Origin: Bacteroides fragilis
GTDB taxonomy: Bacteria > Bacteroidota > Bacteroidia > Bacteroidales > Bacteroidaceae
Reading direction: 5' to 3'
NCBI RefSeq assembly: GCF_002849695.1
Contig: NZ_CP018937.1
Coordinates: 2,232,001-2,296,000 of the forward strand
Length of the DNA: 64,000 nucleotides
Shown: positions 44,880 through 52,757 of the stretch, one piece after another
Layout: each line of letters starts with the position of its first letter
How positions within the stretch are numbered: position 1 is the stretch's first letter
The notes under the pieces: generated by a model
The model's database searches: none
What the model was told of the DNA's origin: nothing
Seen by the model: the letters and a program-made list of their open reading frames with translations, nothing else
Program-made: the position numbers and the translations under genes

Positions 44880-45122
44880 TTACATCTCTTTGGCGTATCC
44901 TGTCCGAATCAAATCGGCAAGGAAATTCTCCGGTGTATCAGTGGCAATCCTCACACCGGCCTGAATCACGTAACGTTCGGCAAAATTGCACATGTACTGT
45001 TCGTCGGTACAGTTGGAATCCATCCAACTGCCCGTGCGAAGTTCATGTACAAACTCTTTGGCATCGGAGGCGGTTATACGCTCATCCCCCGGCAATATAT
45101 ACATCTTCTTATTCATATTCAT
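44880..45122 (-). CDS. Hypothetical protein, 80 residues
   Basis: The frame encodes MNMNKKMYILPGDERITASD and continues with a balanced, soluble, partly helical sequence (FVHELRTGSWMDSNCTDEQY, ERYVIQAGVRIATDTPENFL). The good terminator downstream supports a real gene. No family is recognised; similar short orphans are common in Bacteroides mobile elements. Confidence 0.65.
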   Translation of the reverse strand: MNMNKKMYILPGDERITASDAKEFVHELRTGSWMDSNCTDEQYMCNFAERYVIQAGVRIATDTPENFLADLIRTGYAKEM

Positions 45123-45502
45123 TCCATTAATTTTTTTGTTCTTAATTTATAATATAATTTTTGTTTTTCCTCCAAGAAAGGAAAATCTTCCAGTCTGATC
45201 CCTGCCGGAAGTGAAGCTACGGACGCAAAGATAATCATTCTTCCCAAGAATCTCACCCAATTTTCTATTTTTGTAATTCTGGAAAGTTTTTCTTATCGCC
45301 TTAGAATAAGGGCTTTGGGTGGGTTACCCGATTTTGAAGTAATGATTTAGCAACCGTTATATTTGCAGCATTCTGCTTTAGTTTGCTCGTTTCAAGTCCT
45401 TTTGTCCTCGTTTGGCACAAAGGTAATACTTTATTTTTGATAGGGCTACTGATTACCCAATAAAATTATGTACCTTTGCAATCATATTAAGAAGATGTCG
45501 CA
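45123..45502. other. Leader region upstream of the restriction-modification locus
   Basis: No gene is seen in 380 bases. Promoter-like TATATTTG occurs near 45360, and TACCTTTG (45471-45478) is positioned to drive the XRE gene at 45503. Confidence 0.55.
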
Positions 45503-45703
45503 ATGAATAGGATAAGAGAAGTCTTAATTGAGAAAGGCATTAGCCAAACTGAATTGGCTAAACGGCTTGGAAAAGGTTTCAATATGGTTAATCTATACGC
45601 CACAAACAGAGTTCAACCTCCAATACCTGTTTTATACAAGATAGCCGAGATACTGAATGTGGATGTGCGAACACTTCTTATACCAAACAAGATAAAGGAT
45701 TAA
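45503..45703 (+). CDS. XRE-family regulator of the restriction-modification locus
   Basis: The 66-residue protein is a bare helix-turn-helix (IREVLIEKGISQTELAKRLG, then NMVNLYATNRVQPPIPVLYKIAEIL). It lies 18 bp ahead of the methyltransferase gene, the position and size of controller (C) proteins of restriction-modification systems. TACCTTTG at 45471-45478 is the likely promoter element. Control of the downstream genes is inferred from position. Confidence 0.85.
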   Translation: MNRIREVLIEKGISQTELAKRLGKGFNMVNLYATNRVQPPIPVLYKIAEILNVDVRTLLIPNKIKD

Positions 45704-45721
45704 TTTAACGCTCAAAGAAAT

Positions 45722-47860
45722 ATGAAGCTAACAGATATAATAAAAGGCTCGGATTACGAACTCAGCTTATTCACCGACAAACAAATAACGGAACTTGAAA
45801 GCAAAATTGTAGAGCGAACAACGAAGAAAGGCGCGGACTATTATGTGAAATGCCTTATTCGCAAGAAAGAAATTAAGGTTACTCCCGAGGAGATTGTTCG
45901 CCAATTATATCTGTTGGTTCTCACCGAAGATTACGGCTATCCTGTTTCGCGTATGGAATTGGAGTATGAGGTTACGTTTGGCAGGGAAAAGAAGCGTGCC
46001 GACATCGTTATTTTCGACAAACAGCAAACCACCAGTCCGTTTATCATCGTTGAACTGAAAAAACCGAAGCTCAAAGATGGTAAAGAACAATTAAAAAGCT
46101 ACTGTAACGCCACAGGTGCGCCCATTGGTGTGTGGAGCAACGGACGGCAAATATCTTACTACCACCGCAAAGACCCCAATTATTTTGAGGACTTGAGCGG
46201 TATTCCTCGTGTTGACCAAAAGCTTTCGAACATTCTTTCGGAGCGTTGGAAGATTGCCGACCTTATCAAGAAAGACAAGTTGGTGAACGAGCGCAAATCG
46301 CTCAAAGACCTCATTCTTGAAATGGAGGATGAAGTGTTGGCAGGTGCAGGTGTGGATGTGTTTGAGGAAGTGTTCAAGCTCATCTTCACCAAGCTGTTCG
46401 ATGAAATGGAAAGCGGACGCAAGCCCGACCGCAATTTGGAGTTCCGCAACTATGGTGACACCGAAACGGAATTGAGAGACAAGTTGCAAACCCTGTTCGA
46501 CCAAGCGAAAGAGAAGTGGCAGGGAGTTTTTACCGATGATGCAAAGATTTTGCTTACGCCCTCGCATCTTTCGGTTTGTGTAGCTTCACTGCAAGATGTC
46601 AAGCTGTTCAACTCCAACCTTGATGTGGTGGATGAAGCGTTTGAGTATCTTATCAACAAGAGTAGCAAGGGCGAGAAAGGTCAGTACTTCACGCCCCGAT
46701 ACGTGATTGATATGTGCGTGAAAATGCTTAATCCCAAAGCCGATGAAAAGATGATAGACACGGCTGCGGGCAGTTGCGGCTTCCCCGTTCACACGATATT
46801 CCACGTTTGGGAAAACATCTTGAAGTCGAAAGGACTAAGCCGCAGCCATTTGTTCACCTTGGAAGAGAAACCTGCCGAATGCACCGACTATGTACAGAAC
46901 AATGTGTTTGCCATTGACTTTGACGAAAAGGCGGTGCGTGTGGCTCGCACGCTCAATCTTATTGCAGGTGACGGACAAACCAACGTGATGCACCTTAACA
47001 CTCTCGACTATGAGCGTTGGGAGGAAACCGTAAAGGATGAGAATTGGAGCGATACCTATTTCGAGGGTTGGAAGAAACTGAGAAAATTGCGTGCCGATAA
47101 GAACAGCAACCGCGATTTTAACTTCGATATTATCATGGCTAACCCTCCATTTGCAGGTGACGTAAAAGAGAGCCGTATCCTTGCCAAATACGATTTGAGC
47201 CGCACTGCAACGTTGGAGAAATTGAAGAATGTACCCAAAGGCTCGAAAACGGTTGTGGGCGAACCCACCTTTACCGATGCGCTAAATAACGATGGCGAAA
47301 CGGTATATCAGATGAGCGACGGTACATTCCGCAAAACAAAATTGAAGCAAGCCACCAATATGAGCCGTGATATTTTGTTTGTGGAGCGTAACCTCGACTT
47401 TCTGAAGCCCGGCGGACGCATGGCTATCGTATTGCCACAAGGTCGTTTCAATAACAGTAGCGATAAATCGCTTCGTGAATACATTGCCGACCGTTGCCGC
47501 ATTTTGGCAATCGTAGGTCTGCATGGCAATGTGTTCAAACCGCACACAGGTACGAAAACAAGCGTGCTGTTCGTGCAAAAGTGGGACGATGAGCTTTGCC
47601 CCAAGGTGGACGATTACAACATCTTCTTCGCCACCATGCAAGAGCCGAGCAAGGATAATAGCGGAGATAAAATCTACCGCAGTACCGTTGACGAAGAGGG
47701 TAACAACATTCCTTTGCTCGACAGCCACGGGCATTTGATTGTGAAGCACGACTTGTTCAATCACGATGGCTTGACACAAGACGGTATAGCCGAGGCTTTT
47801 GCTGAGTTCGCAAAGAAAGAGCACCTCTCTTTTTTCGCGGATGCCCCTTTGACGAAGTAA
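45722..47860 (+). CDS. hsdM: Nuclease-methyltransferase fusion, HsdM type
   Basis: The 712-residue protein starts with a domain like the HsdR N-terminal nuclease (about 50-150). A possible PD-(D/E)xK pattern is seen there: RADIVIFD, then FIIVELKKP. The rest is a type I N6-adenine methyltransferase: GEKGQYFTPRYVIDMCV, SAM motif DTAAGSCGF, catalytic NPPFAG, and KPGGRMAIVLPQG. So restriction and modification may be in one chain, as in BcgI-like systems; no hsdR helicase gene is in the window. The end of the reading frame crosses a T6 tract (47830-47835), after which the -1 frame continues into hsdS. Confidence 0.9.
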   Translation: MKLTDIIKGSDYELSLFTDKQITELESKIVERTTKKGADYYVKCLIRKKEIKVTPEEIVRQLYLLVLTEDYGYPVSRMELEYEVTFGREKKRADIVIFDKQQTTSPFIIVELKKPKLKDGKEQLKSYCNATGAPIGVWSNGRQISYYHRKDPNYFEDLSGIPRVDQKLSNILSERWKIADLIKKDKLVNERKSLKDLILEMEDEVLAGAGVDVFEEVFKLIFTKLFDEMESGRKPDRNLEFRNYGDTETELRDKLQTLFDQAKEKWQGVFTDDAKILLTPSHLSVCVASLQDVKLFNSNLDVVDEAFEYLINKSSKGEKGQYFTPRYVIDMCVKMLNPKADEKMIDTAAGSCGFPVHTIFHVWENILKSKGLSRSHLFTLEEKPAECTDYVQNNVFAIDFDEKAVRVARTLNLIAGDGQTNVMHLNTLDYERWEETVKDENWSDTYFEGWKKLRKLRADKNSNRDFNFDIIMANPPFAGDVKESRILAKYDLSRTATLEKLKNVPKGSKTVVGEPTFTDALNNDGETVYQMSDGTFRKTKLKQATNMSRDILFVERNLDFLKPGGRMAIVLPQGRFNNSSDKSLREYIADRCRILAIVGLHGNVFKPHTGTKTSVLFVQKWDDELCPKVDDYNIFFATMQEPSKDNSGDKIYRSTVDEEGNNIPLLDSHGHLIVKHDLFNHDGLTQDGIAEAFAEFAKKEHLSFFADAPLTK

Positions 47861-47871
47861 AGTATAAGGCT

Positions 47872-50019
47872 TTGTTGGAGGGGCTGGAAGCGACCGAAGT
47901 TACATTGAAAAAGTTGGAAAACAATTTCACTATTGGCTCAGAATTTTATTCCAAATTCTATGTCAATTTAATGCGTTGCATTGAGCAGTGTAGTTATCCG
48001 AAGAAAAGATTGGATAATATTTGCTCGCTAATTACAGATGGAGACCATAATGCCCCCAATTATAAGGAAAGTGGAGTACTTTTCCTTCTTAGCGAATCTG
48101 TACAAAATGGATATATAGATGATAATATATATCGTTTTATATCTCCCGAAGTACATGTTGCACTTTCAAAATCCGCATTAAAAGAAGGAGATGTTCTTGT
48201 TACAAAAACAGGTATATATTTTGGTAAGAGTGCCGTTGTACCAAGGGGCTTTCCCGAAGCAAATACCAGTGCCCATGTGGGTCTTCTACGGATTGGTGAT
48301 AGCTTAATAAATCCTTATTACTTGTCCACATTCATAAATAGCGAGTTTGGTTATCATCAATTTAGAAGAAGAGGTATGAAAGCCACTCGTCCAGAAATAA
48401 AACTTATAGAGTTCAACGACATACAAATTGTAGCCACACCTTTAGATATACAGCTACAAGTAGCCGAAAAAGTTAAAGGTGCTAATAAACAAAGGGATGA
48501 ATCCCTCAGACTTTACACCTCTGCCGAAACCTACCTCTTGGAATGTTTGGGCATGACTGATTTTGCGACCAATCCCGAAGCCTACAATGTAAAGACACTC
48601 AAAGAGTCGTTCCTCGAAACAGGGCGTTTCGATTCGGAATATTATCTGCCAAAGTATGAGGATTATGCTCGCCTCGTGGAAGCGTATCCGAATGGTTTCG
48701 GGCTGCTTGGTGATGTATGCGACATTAAGGACGATAACTACAATCCCGAAGATAATGTTCGCTATAAGTACATTGAACTTGCCAATATCGGCAAGTCGGG
48801 CGAGATAACAGGGTGTGATGAACAGTGCGGAGAAGATTTGCCCACACGTGCCCGCAGGATTGTACATCGGGGCGATGTGATAGTGTCATCGGTTGAAGGC
48901 TCAATCGACAGTTGTGCTTTGGTAACCGATGAATACGAGGGCGCATTGTGTTCCACAGGCTTCTATGTGTTGCAGTCGTCAAAGCTCAATCCCGAAACAC
49001 TGCTCACGCTGTTCAAGTCGCTGCCCATTCAAAACCTAATGAAGAAAGGATGTTCGGGTACTATCTTAACAGCTATCGGCAAGTCGGAGTTGGAAAGAAT
49101 TCCTCTTCCACTTATCCGTCAAGAAGTGCAAGACGAGATAGCCCTACATGTGCAAAAGAGCTTTGAGTTGCGCAAAGAAGCTATGCAATTACTTGAAAAT
49201 GCGAAGCTTACCGTAGAAACTGCTATAGAAAACGGGGGGGGTAAATCACTGGTTTACAGTAGTTTATATAATAAGATATTGCAAGAGGAGCGTTTGGCAG
49301 CTTGGCTTCTTCTCGTTGAAATTGGAATTGCAGCGAGCAAGAGCCACCAGCCGACAACTGTGTGTACCTGCAAAAAGTTATCGGATAGCTTCTTAGAGAG
49401 TGGCAGGTTGGATTCGGAATACTACCAGTCTAAATACGACTATCTTTTTAGCGAACTGAAACGGCACAATACCAAGACAATAAAGCAGATAGCCACACTC
49501 ACCAAATCGGTAGAACCGGGCAGTGACGCTTACGGTGATGAGGGTGTTCCGTTCGTCAGAGTGGCCGACCTCTCGAAATTCGGATTGTCTGAACCGACTA
49601 TCTATTTAGACCGCACAGCTTTTAAAGATGTCATCCGCCCAAAAGAAGATACCATCTTGCTCTCCAAAGACGGAAGTGTGGGCATAGCCTATAAGATGGA
49701 CGAACCGCTTGATGTTATCACTTCAGGGGCTATCATCCATTTGACGGTAACCGATAAAGAGGTGCTGTCTGACTATCTGACCTTGGTAATCAATTCGGTT
49801 GTGGTGAAGATGCAGGCAGAACGGGATGCTGGAGGTTCTATCATTCAACATTGGAAACCATCGGAGATAGAAGAAGTGGTTATTCCCATATTGCCAATGG
49901 CGGAACAAGTAAAACTGACGGAAATGGTGCGACAAAGTTTTGCCCTGCGTAAAGAGAGTAAACACTTATTGCATGAAGCCACGCATATTGTAGAACAAGC
50001 TATTGAAGCCGCCAATTGA
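47872..50019 (+). CDS. hsdS: Three-domain specificity subunit HsdS with G8 tract
   Basis: At 715 residues this is far longer than the usual ~400-460. It has three target-recognition modules, each closed by a similar helix: AEKVKGANKQRDESLRLYTS (~200), HVQKSFELRKEAMQLLENAK (~430) and MVRQSFALRKESKHLLHEAT (~690). Modules 2 and 3 open alike (FLETGRFDSEYY, FLESGRLDSEYY). A run of eight G at 49234-49241 encodes Gly455-457, just after helix 2. One extra G would put TAA right after it and give a normal two-module protein of 457 residues. No ATG start is found; TTG at 47872 is the first candidate and protein-like sequence extends upstream. Confidence 0.9.
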   Translation: MLEGLEATEVTLKKLENNFTIGSEFYSKFYVNLMRCIEQCSYPKKRLDNICSLITDGDHNAPNYKESGVLFLLSESVQNGYIDDNIYRFISPEVHVALSKSALKEGDVLVTKTGIYFGKSAVVPRGFPEANTSAHVGLLRIGDSLINPYYLSTFINSEFGYHQFRRRGMKATRPEIKLIEFNDIQIVATPLDIQLQVAEKVKGANKQRDESLRLYTSAETYLLECLGMTDFATNPEAYNVKTLKESFLETGRFDSEYYLPKYEDYARLVEAYPNGFGLLGDVCDIKDDNYNPEDNVRYKYIELANIGKSGEITGCDEQCGEDLPTRARRIVHRGDVIVSSVEGSIDSCALVTDEYEGALCSTGFYVLQSSKLNPETLLTLFKSLPIQNLMKKGCSGTILTAIGKSELERIPLPLIRQEVQDEIALHVQKSFELRKEAMQLLENAKLTVETAIENGGGKSLVYSSLYNKILQEERLAAWLLLVEIGIAASKSHQPTTVCTCKKLSDSFLESGRLDSEYYQSKYDYLFSELKRHNTKTIKQIATLTKSVEPGSDAYGDEGVPFVRVADLSKFGLSEPTIYLDRTAFKDVIRPKEDTILLSKDGSVGIAYKMDEPLDVITSGAIIHLTVTDKEVLSDYLTLVINSVVVKMQAERDAGGSIIQHWKPSEIEEVVIPILPMAEQVKLTEMVRQSFALRKESKHLLHEATHIVEQAIEAAN

Positions 50020-50080
50020 GATGATGCCATTTGCTCGGTTATGAGAGCAAATGGCATTTCCGTTTGTAGGGATGCTGAAA

Positions 50081-50494
50081 CTAAAATTTCAATCCTGTAC
50101 CCTTCTTATTTTCAGACCTCAATTCTATGCGTTTTCGCAGCCGTTCAAACTGTTCTTTGAACCACTCCCCAATATTTGCCCCATTGATAGCAAGCATTAA
50201 CTTGCCTTCCAGCCTGCCGACTTGGGCGGTGACATCATCTGCCTTGAACTTGTGTTTGTGTTCATCGGAATAGGGTTCACCTCTGTATTCCATCGGCTTG
50301 CCCGTCATTAAACGGGTGGTCTGTTCTTTAGTGAAGCCAACGGCAAGGCATTGTTTTTCCACACGGAGCATGGAACGGAACAACGGTAACCAATCGGCTG
50401 CTTTGATTAGCAAGGCGTTGAGCCTTGACACTTCCGCCTTGTGTTTCGTCTCCGTATCGGTTTTCTCTTGCAGGTGTTGGCGTTGGATTTCCAA
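50081..50494 (-). pseudogene. C-terminal fragment of a MobV-type mobilization relaxase
   Basis: The 137-codon frame has an N-terminal coiled-coil (QRQHLQEKTDTETKHKAEVS) and a C-terminal part of a kind I know from Bacteroides mobilization (Pre/Mob) proteins: LFRSMLRVEKQCLAVGFTKE, GKPMEYRGEPYSDEHKHKF and IGEWFKEQFERLR. The relaxase domain is absent. It is preceded in the same phase by a TAA stop and then an hsdM fragment, so the gene has been cut by recombination. The assignment to the family rests on memory of the C-terminal pattern. Confidence 0.65.
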
Positions 50495-50497
50495 CAG

Positions 50498-50800
50498 TTA
50501 CCGATTGCGGTCGGGCTTGCGTCCGCTTTCCATTTCATCGAACAGCTTGGTGAAGATGAGCTTGAACACTTCCTCAAACACATCCACACCTGCACCTGCC
50601 AACACTTCATCCTCCATTTCAAGAATGAGGTCTTTGAGCGATTTGTGCCCGTTCACCAACTTGTCTTTCTTGATAAGGTCGGCAATTTCACGGTGGGTAA
50701 GTCCGAGCAGCAGAAGTTTGCGAATCTTTGAGGTTTTTGTTCCACTTTCGGCAGGGATCAGACTGGAGGATTTTCCTTTCTTGGGGGATTCTACATGCAT
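50498..50800 (-). pseudogene. Chimeric frame: HTH protein start fused to an hsdM fragment
   Basis: From a Met at 50800 (MHVESPKKGKSSSLIPAESG) the frame encodes a basic lead-in and a helix-turn-helix-like segment (SKIRKLLLLGLTHREIADLI). At IADLI it switches to residues copied from HsdM (KKDKLVNGHKSLKDLILEME and on to ESGRKPDRN), then stops (TAA). The copied DNA is about 184 bp and nearly identical to 46253-46437 in inverted orientation. The shared IADLI codons are a plausible microhomology at the join. Confidence 0.75.
50507..50692 (-). repeat. Inverted copy of an hsdM segment
   Basis: About 184 bp on the minus strand match 46253-46437 on the plus strand with only a few differences (for example GGGCAC for GAGCGC). 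The two copies flank 4 kb holding most of hsdM and hsdS. Confidence 0.88.
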
Positions 50801-51252
50801 CCCACGACTTTCTCCCACCGGTTTTCTCCCTTCCTGACAGTCACGTTTTTTCAAGGGAAAGCCTCCGGATTGTGCTGCCGGCTGAGGATGCTTGTAACCC
50901 TCCGGACCCTCCAGGGCTAAGGGGACCGGAGGCCCCTTAGTGAATTCCTGATTAAGGAAAAGCAAGAGGAGTTCCCGCACACGGGAACATGAATCGACGC
51001 ATAGCGTTGATAATTAACCTGTTATATGTATACATCTTATACTTTGCGTAGACAAACGTATACAGGAAAGAATTATCTTGCTGACCCTAAGTAAATTAGC
51101 CCTTCTACTTTCGGTAAATATTATGTAAACGACTTGTTATTTTACTAATTTTCAAAACATTACAAAATATTACCCTCAGAGGGATACTGTAACGCTTGAC
51201 TGCAAAAACTCTTTCATTTACCTTTGTATCAGAACAATAATCTGTAACGAAA
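50801..51252. other. Upstream region of the mobilization genes, possible oriT
   Basis: No gene is supported. An inverted GTATAC pair (51028-51033 and 51058-51063, within CCTGT...GTATAC...GTATACAGG) lies in AT-rich DNA ahead of the BfmA-type gene. TACCTTTG (51219-51226) with CTTG 20 bp upstream is a promoter. The region upstream of mobilization genes often holds oriT. Confidence 0.5.
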
Positions 51253-51801
51253 ATGAATACGAACAAAGAATTTTTGACTAAAATGATTCGGGTTTCTCCA
51301 AGCGTAAAAAAGCGTATGGAAATTTTTCAGGGAGGTGATTCCGCCAATTCCTGTATTGACAGAATGATTACATTTTTTGAAATCACAGGATTCAATCCCC
51401 GCTACGCATCCCGGAATCCGACGGCATTGGTGGAAAAGAGAATTGAGGACGTTGTCAGAATTATCAAGTCCCAGGAACGGGATATACTCAAGCCCGTACT
51501 TGAGAAACTCTCCGCCATAAACAACACCCCGCAGGAGTCACCCGATTATGCCCGGTTGATGAACGAGCTCCGGGATCTGAAAGATGAAAACCGGAAATTG
51601 AAGGAAAGGCTTCAGGCGGATGATCTCCGGATGGAGGGTGCCGCCGTATACCAGGACAAGCTCAAACGGTTGGCCGAACTGGTAAAATACCAGCTTGATC
51701 CGGAGAAGTTTCCAAGGATAAAATACAGCGATGATGTAAGAGTCCCCGTCAACACCCTGCAGCTGCTTATCAAGAAGATCAACGAGGAATATGTATTGTA
51801 A
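51253..51801 (+). CDS. BfmA/BtgA-type mobilization protein
   Basis: The 182-residue protein begins with a ribbon-helix-helix-like stretch (FLTKMIRVSPSVKKRMEIFQ) and continues as a long coiled-coil (LMNELRDLKDENRKLKERLQ). This matches the BfmA/BtgA family that assists the relaxase at oriT in Bacteroides mobilizable elements. Its last 11 bp overlap the next gene, the usual coupling with the relaxase. DNA binding is inferred. Confidence 0.82.
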   Translation: MNTNKEFLTKMIRVSPSVKKRMEIFQGGDSANSCIDRMITFFEITGFNPRYASRNPTALVEKRIEDVVRIIKSQERDILKPVLEKLSAINNTPQESPDYARLMNELRDLKDENRKLKERLQADDLRMEGAAVYQDKLKRLAELVKYQLDPEKFPRIKYSDDVRVPVNTLQLLIKKINEEYVL

Positions 51802-52741
51802 ACCGCATAGGCCGGGAAACACTCCGCAGGTACCGGATAACAAGGGAAAATGCACCCGGCTGGTAGACTACCTGAGTAAGGAGTCCCAGGTCGAGCGTCC
51901 CTATTATGACAATTTTTTCTCACAGCAAAAAGATTATGTTATACCCCTGACTGTCAAGAATCATATAGACAACAACCACAGGACCCTGAAAAGCAACGAT
52001 GACAAATTCTATATGCTTTCCATCAATCCCAGCGGTGACGAACAGAGACATCTGATAGAAAGGGTGACCGGACGGAAGGTCGGGGAGTTCTCGGAACTGA
52101 CTCCCGGGGAGCAGGAGAGTGTGCTGGCACAGATGAAGAAATTCACCCGCGAATGTATGGATGAATATGCCCGTAACTTCTACCGTGAGAAAATAAAATC
52201 AGGGGATGACCTGGTCTGGTACGGCCGTGTGGAAACGGAACGCCACTATAAGAATGATGATCCGGAGGTTAAGGCCGGCAGGGCAAAGGCGGGAGATAAG
52301 AAGCCCGGGCTCCAGCTTCATGTACATGTGATCGTTTCCCGCATGGACAGGACGCAGACCGTATCACTCTCCCCGCTGTCAAAAAGCAGGGGAAACCGGC
52401 AGGTACTTGAAGGCAGGGAAGTCGTGGTCGGTTTTGACCGCTCCCAATGGTCCTCCCGGTGCGCTTCACGCTTCAATCAGTCATATGACTATTTCCCTAA
52501 TTACTATTCCAGGGATGAAAGCCTGAGGAAGTATTCCGAGAACTGGCAGGCCAAAAACGAACTGAAGAACGAGGCGGTATCGAAGCTCAAACAGGAAGTT
52601 CTCAAAGGGGAGCTGAAGGAAGAAAGACGTCTGTATGCCAACACCTTCCGGATTTACCGGTTTGTGGTAAATCCCAGGAAGGCAATTATTCAGGAACTTA
52701 AAAGGCTGGGGACGGATCTTCTTTCCGGAAGGGATCTGTAG
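51791..52741 (+). CDS. DUF5712/BtgB-type relaxase
   Basis: This 316-residue protein has a histidine cluster typical of relaxases (LQLHVHVIVSRMDRTQ at about 178-193) that would bind the metal for nicking oriT, together with KCTRLVDYLSKESQVE at the N-terminus. It matches the BtgB/DUF5712 mobilization family. It overlaps the BfmA-type gene by 11 bp and converges with the coupling protein gene 17 bp away. The nicking Tyr was not identified with certainty. Confidence 0.82.
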   Translation: MYCKPHRPGNTPQVPDNKGKCTRLVDYLSKESQVERPYYDNFFSQQKDYVIPLTVKNHIDNNHRTLKSNDDKFYMLSINPSGDEQRHLIERVTGRKVGEFSELTPGEQESVLAQMKKFTRECMDEYARNFYREKIKSGDDLVWYGRVETERHYKNDDPEVKAGRAKAGDKKPGLQLHVHVIVSRMDRTQTVSLSPLSKSRGNRQVLEGREVVVGFDRSQWSSRCASRFNQSYDYFPNYYSRDESLRKYSENWQAKNELKNEAVSKLKQEVLKGELKEERRLYANTFRIYRFVVNPRKAIIQELKRLGTDLLSGRDL

Positions 52742-52757
52742 CCCCGGCCTGTCCTTA

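Noticed and set aside
49225..49250. G8 tract as a sequencing error that splits hsdS
   Set aside because: The current frame is open through the tract and both sides are good HsdS sequence, so the tract length is compatible with a real gene; its variability, not its existence, is the question.
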